Below are positions 6,147 through 8,908 of a stretch of DNA of 8,908 nt, piece after piece; the stretch's first letter is position 1; each line of letters starts with the position of its first letter. The translations under genes were made by a program, and so were the position numbers. The notes below the pieces were generated by a model. The model did no database searches. It saw only the letters and a program-made list of their open reading frames with translations, and had not been told where the DNA came from. Source of the DNA: Gammaproteobacteria bacterium (GTDB lineage Bacteria; Pseudomonadota; Gammaproteobacteria; Xanthomonadales; Xanthomonadaceae); the NCBI GenBank assembly GCA_030431185.1, contig JAUIJO010000136.1, positions 1 to 8,908 of the forward strand, written 5' to 3'.

Positions 6147-6602
6147 TCAGTTGCTGGTGAGCTGCGGACTGTTGAACTGGAGCTGCTGGGTCGCCTGCAG
6201 GGCCTGGTCCAGCCGATCCTGCGACTCCGCCTGCACCCAGATATGGGCGGTCCGGTCGCGGCCGACCTTCACCAGGGTCTCGCGGGCGATGATGTCGGGC
6301 TTGCCCGCCAGCTCGCTGCGATACCAGTGGATCTCCTGTCCGTCGACCCGGCCTGCTTCTTCCCGGTCGCTGCGCTTGGGCTCGAATCCGGGCTTCTTGC
6401 TGATGTACATGCCGAAGGCTTCGGACCCGTCCGCTCGCAGGGCCCGGCAGAAATCCGCGTCGCCCGCGCTGCTGTATTCCCAGGTCAGGCCCGTGCTGGC
6501 GGGCAGGAGTGGGCAGCCCTCGGCCGCCGATTGCGCGCTTGCCTGGCCCCATGCGCCCAGACCGAGCGCGCACAACACCAAGACTCCCCTAAGGTTCTTC
6601 AT
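6147..6602 (-). CDS. Secreted/periplasmic protein of unknown function
   Basis: The 151-aa product is not a family I recognise. Residues 1-23 form a Sec signal peptide: MKNLRG n-region, a hydrophobic core VLVLCALGLGAWG, and an ASA|Q cleavage site after Ala23. Cys11 lies in the hydrophobic core but is not in a lipobox. The mature part has two cysteines, Cys30 and Cys52, that could form a disulfide in the periplasm. It is hydrophilic with mixed strands, including MYISKKPGFEPK (65-76) and TAHIWVQAES (118-127), and a short helix rich in Gln and Leu near the C-terminus. The frame stays open upstream into the neighbouring pirin gene, but the ATG at 6602 is favoured by the signal peptide and an AGGGGGGA ribosome site 6 nt away. 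It has its own promoter (6650-6678) and terminator (6095-6123), so it is a single-gene unit. Confidence 0.85.
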   Translation of the reverse strand: MKNLRGVLVLCALGLGAWGQASAQSAAEGCPLLPASTGLTWEYSSAGDADFCRALRADGSEAFGMYISKKPGFEPKRSDREEAGRVDGQEIHWYRSELAGKPDIIARETLVKVGRDRTAHIWVQAESQDRLDQALQATQQLQFNSPQLTSN

Positions 6603-6649
6603 CTGGATTCCCCCCTGTATGGCCAAAACAGGCCGGTGATCACAAGCCG

Positions 6650-6678
6650 ACCATAAAACACTATTGGGACATTGACAA
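6650..6678 (-). promoter_or_regulatory. Sigma70-type promoter of the secreted protein gene
   Basis: On the minus strand TTGTCA (6678-6673, 5 of 6 to consensus) and TATGGT (6655-6650, 4 of 6) are separated by exactly 17 nt. Transcription should start near 6643, leaving a leader of about 40 nt before the ATG at 6602. The palindrome GTGATCAC (6637-6644) overlaps the predicted start point and could be a regulator half-site pair. The surrounding DNA is distinctly AT-richer than the rest of the window, as expected of a promoter. Confidence 0.65.
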
Positions 6679-6709
6679 ATCCGGGGGAATACTGTTGCAG
6701 ATGCAACTG

Positions 6710-7576
6710 TCAGCCGGGGCGGTCGGGCAGGGGGATGAACTCGTCGTCGCCCTCGATGCGGCCGAAGCGGCCGGCCACCCAATCGTCCTTGGCCTGTTCG
6801 ATGCGCTCCTTCGAACTGGACACGAAGTTCCACCACATGTGCCGCGGCCGGTCCAGCGGTTCGCCGCCCAGCAGCATCGCTTTCAGCGGGGTCCGGGCCC
6901 GCAGCCTGGGGCGGCTGCCGGGCTCCAGCACCACCAGGTGCTTGTTGGGGATGTCGGCCCCATCGAGCTGCGCATCCCCGTCCAGCACGTACAGCGCGCG
7001 CTCGGGATGGGTGGCTTCCAGCACCAGTTCCGCGTCGGGGTCGAGGTCGATCGCCACGTAGAGCGTGTCGGTGAACACCCTGACCGGGGACTCTTCCCCG
7101 AAAGCGCGGCCGGCCACGATGCGCAGCCACTGCCCGTCGTGGCGGCGTTGCGGCAGGCTTGCCGCGGGGTGGTGGTGGAAGGCGGGCGCGGTTTCCTCGT
7201 CGGCCAGCGGCAGCGCCACCCAGGTCTGCATGCCATGCAGCGGGTGCGGGCCTTCACGCAGTCCCGCGGGGGTGCGTTCGGAGTGCGCGATGCCGCGACC
7301 GGCCGTCATCCAGTTGACGTCGCCGGGATTGATGTCCTGCACGCTGCCCAGGGTGTCGCGGTGGTTGATGCATCCCGACCAGAGGAAAGTCACCGTCGCC
7401 AGCCCGATGTGGGGATGGGGGCGCACGTCGACGCCATTGCCCGGTTCGAATACCGCCGGCCCCATGTGGTCGACGAACACGAAGGGGCCGACGCTTCGCG
7501 CCTGGATCGTGGGAACGGCGCGGCGGACCTGGAAACCCCCCAGGTCATGCACGCGCGGGGCGATGATCGTGTTCAT
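6710..7576 (-). CDS. Pirin family protein (bicupin; second of two)
   Basis: The 288-aa protein is a second pirin. Its N-terminal cupin has His54 and His56 in VRPHPHIGLATV and His98 and Glu100 in GRGIAHSER, a full metal-binding set with the same 44-residue spacing between the His54 and His98 pairs as the first pirin. It differs from that paralogue almost everywhere outside the motifs. It carries the FVFVDHMGPA segment and a C-terminal extension after the WWNFVSSSKERI helix, ending GDDEFIPLPDRPG, so it belongs to a different pirin subfamily. The start at 7576 is supported by GGAG 9 nt upstream. The gene lies 89 nt downstream of the phosphatase gene and might be co-transcribed with it; no clear promoter was found in that gap. 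Function is undetermined beyond likely metal-dependent oxygenase or quercetinase-like chemistry or a regulatory protein contact. Confidence 0.93.
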   Translation of the reverse strand: MNTIIAPRVHDLGGFQVRRAVPTIQARSVGPFVFVDHMGPAVFEPGNGVDVRPHPHIGLATVTFLWSGCINHRDTLGSVQDINPGDVNWMTAGRGIAHSERTPAGLREGPHPLHGMQTWVALPLADEETAPAFHHHPAASLPQRRHDGQWLRIVAGRAFGEESPVRVFTDTLYVAIDLDPDAELVLEATHPERALYVLDGDAQLDGADIPNKHLVVLEPGSRPRLRARTPLKAMLLGGEPLDRPRHMWWNFVSSSKERIEQAKDDWVAGRFGRIEGDDEFIPLPDRPG

Positions 7577-7665
7577 GGGCTCGTGCTCCGGAATGTCGCC
7601 CTAGGATGGCATCGGCGGCGTGAAGCGGAATGCCACTGGTTGCAACACTGTGTCGCCAACCGGGC

Positions 7666-8244
7666 TCAGGGCGGCAGGGGACGATCCGAGACGCGGGCCT
7701 GCCCGTCGGCGTCGAATTCGACGACGAAGCGGTGGTCGTACTCCGCCTCGGTCATCGCCGGGATGTCGCAGCCGCACAGCGCCGCGACGATGCCGGGCAC
7801 GGTATTGCTGTGGCCCACGACCAGGATCGTGCCCGCGCGATGGCGCTCGCGCAGGGTGGCGGCGAACGCGTCGGCCGGTTCGCGCGCGTCATAGGCGGTC
7901 ACCGGCAGGTCGTGCGCCAGCGCGGTGGGCGCGGCGGTCTGCCGGGTGCGGCGATACGGCGTGGCATAGACCGCGACCAGGCTGGCGGCCTCGAGAGAAC
8001 GCGCCAGCCGTTGCGCGCGCTGCTCGCCCGCCACGATCAGCGCGGGATCCGGGTCGGTGGTCGCCGTGTCCTTCTCCGCGTGGCGCACGACGACGAAGGT
8101 CGGCGCCTCCGGCCCGGGCGCGCGGGCGGCCTCGTGCGAGCAGGCCGCGGCAAGGAACACGAGGCTGAGCAGGGAGACGATCCGCGCGACGTGCCGGGCG
8201 GCGACGCGCGCGCTGTCCATGCAACGTCCGGTGGCGAGACCCAT
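7666..8244 (-). CDS. Lipoprotein of the histidine phosphatase superfamily
   Basis: The 192-aa protein joins a lipoprotein-type signal to a branch-1 histidine phosphatase domain. The hydrophobic run IVSLLSLVFLAAAC ends in a lipobox-like cysteine, Cys35; the following Ser36 is not an inner-membrane retention Asp, so outer-membrane anchoring is expected. The catalytic RHAEK is at 54-58 (His55 is phosphorylated in this family). The ATPYRRTRQTA segment (94-104), Glu122 and His145 in VVGHSNTVPG complete the pocket. It therefore should remove phosphate from a small molecule or protein in the periplasm; the substrate is unknown. Two starts are possible: 8244, preceded by GGGGA 7 nt away, and 8220, which gives a more typical 26-residue lipoprotein signal. 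The first is used for the ribosome site. A promoter is proposed at 8288-8316. Confidence 0.88.
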   Translation of the reverse strand: MGLATGRCMDSARVAARHVARIVSLLSLVFLAAACSHEAARAPGPEAPTFVVVRHAEKDTATTDPDPALIVAGEQRAQRLARSLEAASLVAVYATPYRRTRQTAAPTALAHDLPVTAYDAREPADAFAATLRERHRAGTILVVGHSNTVPGIVAALCGCDIPAMTEAEYDHRFVVEFDADGQARVSDRPLPP

Positions 8245-8287
8245 GGTCGATTCCCCGTGCCGGACGGAAGGCCGGCCGCATGGCGCG

Positions 8288-8316
8288 AGTCTAGCGCGGG
8301 CGTCGCGAGCTGTGAT
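8288..8316 (-). promoter_or_regulatory. Possible promoter of the lipoprotein phosphatase gene
   Basis: On the minus strand TAGACT (8293-8288, 4 of 6) lies 17 nt after ATCACA (8316-8311, 4 of 6). Transcription would begin about 8281, giving a 37-nt leader. The rest of the 119-nt gap between this gene and the upstream VOC gene shows no terminator. The match is weak and the phosphatase could instead be read through from the VOC gene. Confidence 0.33.
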
Positions 8317-8363
8317 CGCCTTGGCGGGGCGTCTGGCCTTCTCCCAGCTGCCTTGCCTCCCTC

Positions 8364-8783
8364 CTATCGGGCGAACAACCGGCGGATGTCGCGGAATGCC
8401 TTGAACTCCAATGCATTGCCGCAGGGATCGAGCAGGAACATCGTCGCCTGTTCACCCGGTTCGCCGCGGAAGCGGATGCCGGGCTCGATCACGAAGTCGA
8501 TGGCGCGCGCTTGCAGGCGGCCGGCGAGGTCGTGCCAGGCCTCCCATTCGAGCACGACGCCGAAGTGCGGCACGGGAACGTCGTGGCCATCGACCGGATT
8601 GGAGTGCCGGTGGCCCGCCCCGGCCGGCGCTTCGTGGATCACCAGCTGGTGGCCGAAGAAGTCGAAGTCGACCCAGTGCGCGCTGCTGCGTCCTTCGCGG
8701 CAGCCGAACACGTCGCCGTAGAAGCGCCGGGCGGCGGCCAGGTCGTCGACGGGGATGGCGAGATGGAAGGGCGGCAGGGGCAT
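8364..8783 (-). CDS. VOC (glyoxalase/extradiol dioxygenase fold) protein, COG3565-like
   Basis: The 139-aa protein holds two beta-alpha-beta-beta-beta modules of the vicinal oxygen chelate superfamily. The first starts PFHLAIPVDDLAAARRFYGD; the second starts at about 71 with VPHFGVVLEW. His7, His73 and Glu126 (in NALEF) are the standard VOC metal-ligand positions, and His45 in FGHQLVIH is a candidate fourth. The NPVDG stretch (62-66) and the GEPGEQATMFLLDPCGNALEFK run near the end resemble the predicted dioxygenase-like COG3565 group. A Fe(II)- or other divalent-metal-dependent lyase, isomerase or dioxygenase activity is possible; the substrate is unknown. The ATG at 8783 is the only start giving the complete first strand, though no clear Shine-Dalgarno precedes it. 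It is the most upstream gene of the minus-strand series in this window. Confidence 0.9.
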   Translation of the reverse strand: MPLPPFHLAIPVDDLAAARRFYGDVFGCREGRSSAHWVDFDFFGHQLVIHEAPAGAGHRHSNPVDGHDVPVPHFGVVLEWEAWHDLAGRLQARAIDFVIEPGIRFRGEPGEQATMFLLDPCGNALEFKAFRDIRRLFAR

Positions 8784-8908
8784 GGCGCGCGCTCGGATCC
8801 AGGATGTCGGCCAAGGGTAAGCGACTGGCGTCCGGGTGGGGCAGGGGTCGCGTCTCGCGGCCTGCGACCGGGGCCGGGTACAGTGGCGGTCCCCCCAGGC
8901 CGTGGTCG
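8784..8908. other. Intergenic stretch upstream of the VOC gene, to the window edge
   Basis: No gene is supported in these 125 nt. On the minus strand TACCCT (8819-8814) is a weak -10-like match that would give the VOC gene a leader of about 24 nt. On the plus strand TACAGT (8879-8884) resembles a -10 for a divergent gene beyond the window. Neither has a convincing -35, so both are only suggestions. Confidence 0.25.

Noticed and set aside
6691..6710. Short inverted repeat at the second pirin's stop codon (GTTGCA-GA-TGCAAC)
   Set aside because: The stem is only 5-6 bp with an impossible or very tight loop and is not followed by a T-run on the minus strand, so it is not a credible terminator.
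6603..7130. Upstream extension of the secreted protein frame to 327 codons
   Set aside because: The extension reads through the promoter and into the pirin coding sequence in a shadow frame. The internal ATG at 6602 gives a proper signal peptide and ribosome site.
6695..7894. 399-codon plus-strand frame opposite the second pirin and phosphatase gene
   Set aside because: It is a shadow of the two minus-strand genes, with no motifs or ribosome site and compositional bias typical of antisense frames in GC-rich DNA.
1..8908. Search for CRISPR arrays, insertion sequences, phage genes, toxin-antitoxin pairs, tRNAs and attachment sites
   Set aside because: None seen. Apart from the 9-bp array there are no direct repeats, no transposase or integrase motifs, and no tRNA cloverleaf; base composition is even across the window apart from AT-richer promoter spots.

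Overview
The window reads as an ordinary piece of chromosome from a GC-rich gammaproteobacterium, most likely in the Xanthomonadaceae (Lysobacter/Luteimonas/Xanthomonas group). This assignment rests on the very high GC content, on the resemblance (from memory) of the fused 23S rRNA methyltransferase RlmKL to xanthomonad versions, and on the company of MOSC, pirin, AqpZ and VOC genes. No phage, transposon, CRISPR, toxin-antitoxin or defence cassette was found, and no tRNA or rRNA gene. Ten protein genes cover about 86% of the window.

Layout. At 44-604 (minus) is an AmpD-type zinc amidase with no export signal. It faces a plus-strand operon of three genes: a MOSC-domain protein (678-1202), a small YqiA-like alpha/beta hydrolase (1205-1744) and rlmKL (1741-3903). 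The gaps in the operon are 2 nt and a 4-nt ATGA overlap. The two units share a 73-nt divergent promoter region with a near-symmetrical extended -10 element. After rlmKL comes a 248-nt spacer with six 9-bp tandem repeats, a probable terminator, and a dyad-rich leader ahead of a pirin gene (4152-5015). A 15-bp perfect hairpin separates that pirin from the convergent aquaporin gene aqpZ (5154-5888, minus).

All remaining genes are on the minus strand: a small secreted protein of unknown function (6147-6602) with its own recognisable sigma70 promoter and rho-independent terminator, a second divergent pirin (6710-7576), a predicted lipoprotein of the histidine phosphatase superfamily (7666-8244), and a VOC/glyoxalase-fold protein (8364-8783).

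Functionally these are mostly housekeeping or stress-related genes: cell-wall amide hydrolysis, rRNA modification, water transport, and small redox or metal enzymes. They do not form one obvious pathway. The points most worth a second look are regulatory: the symmetrical divergent promoter with a possibly leaderless amidase mRNA, the three-dyad pirin leader, the 9-bp repeat after rlmKL, and the compact single-gene unit of the unknown secreted protein. I see no strong case for a new multi-gene system.
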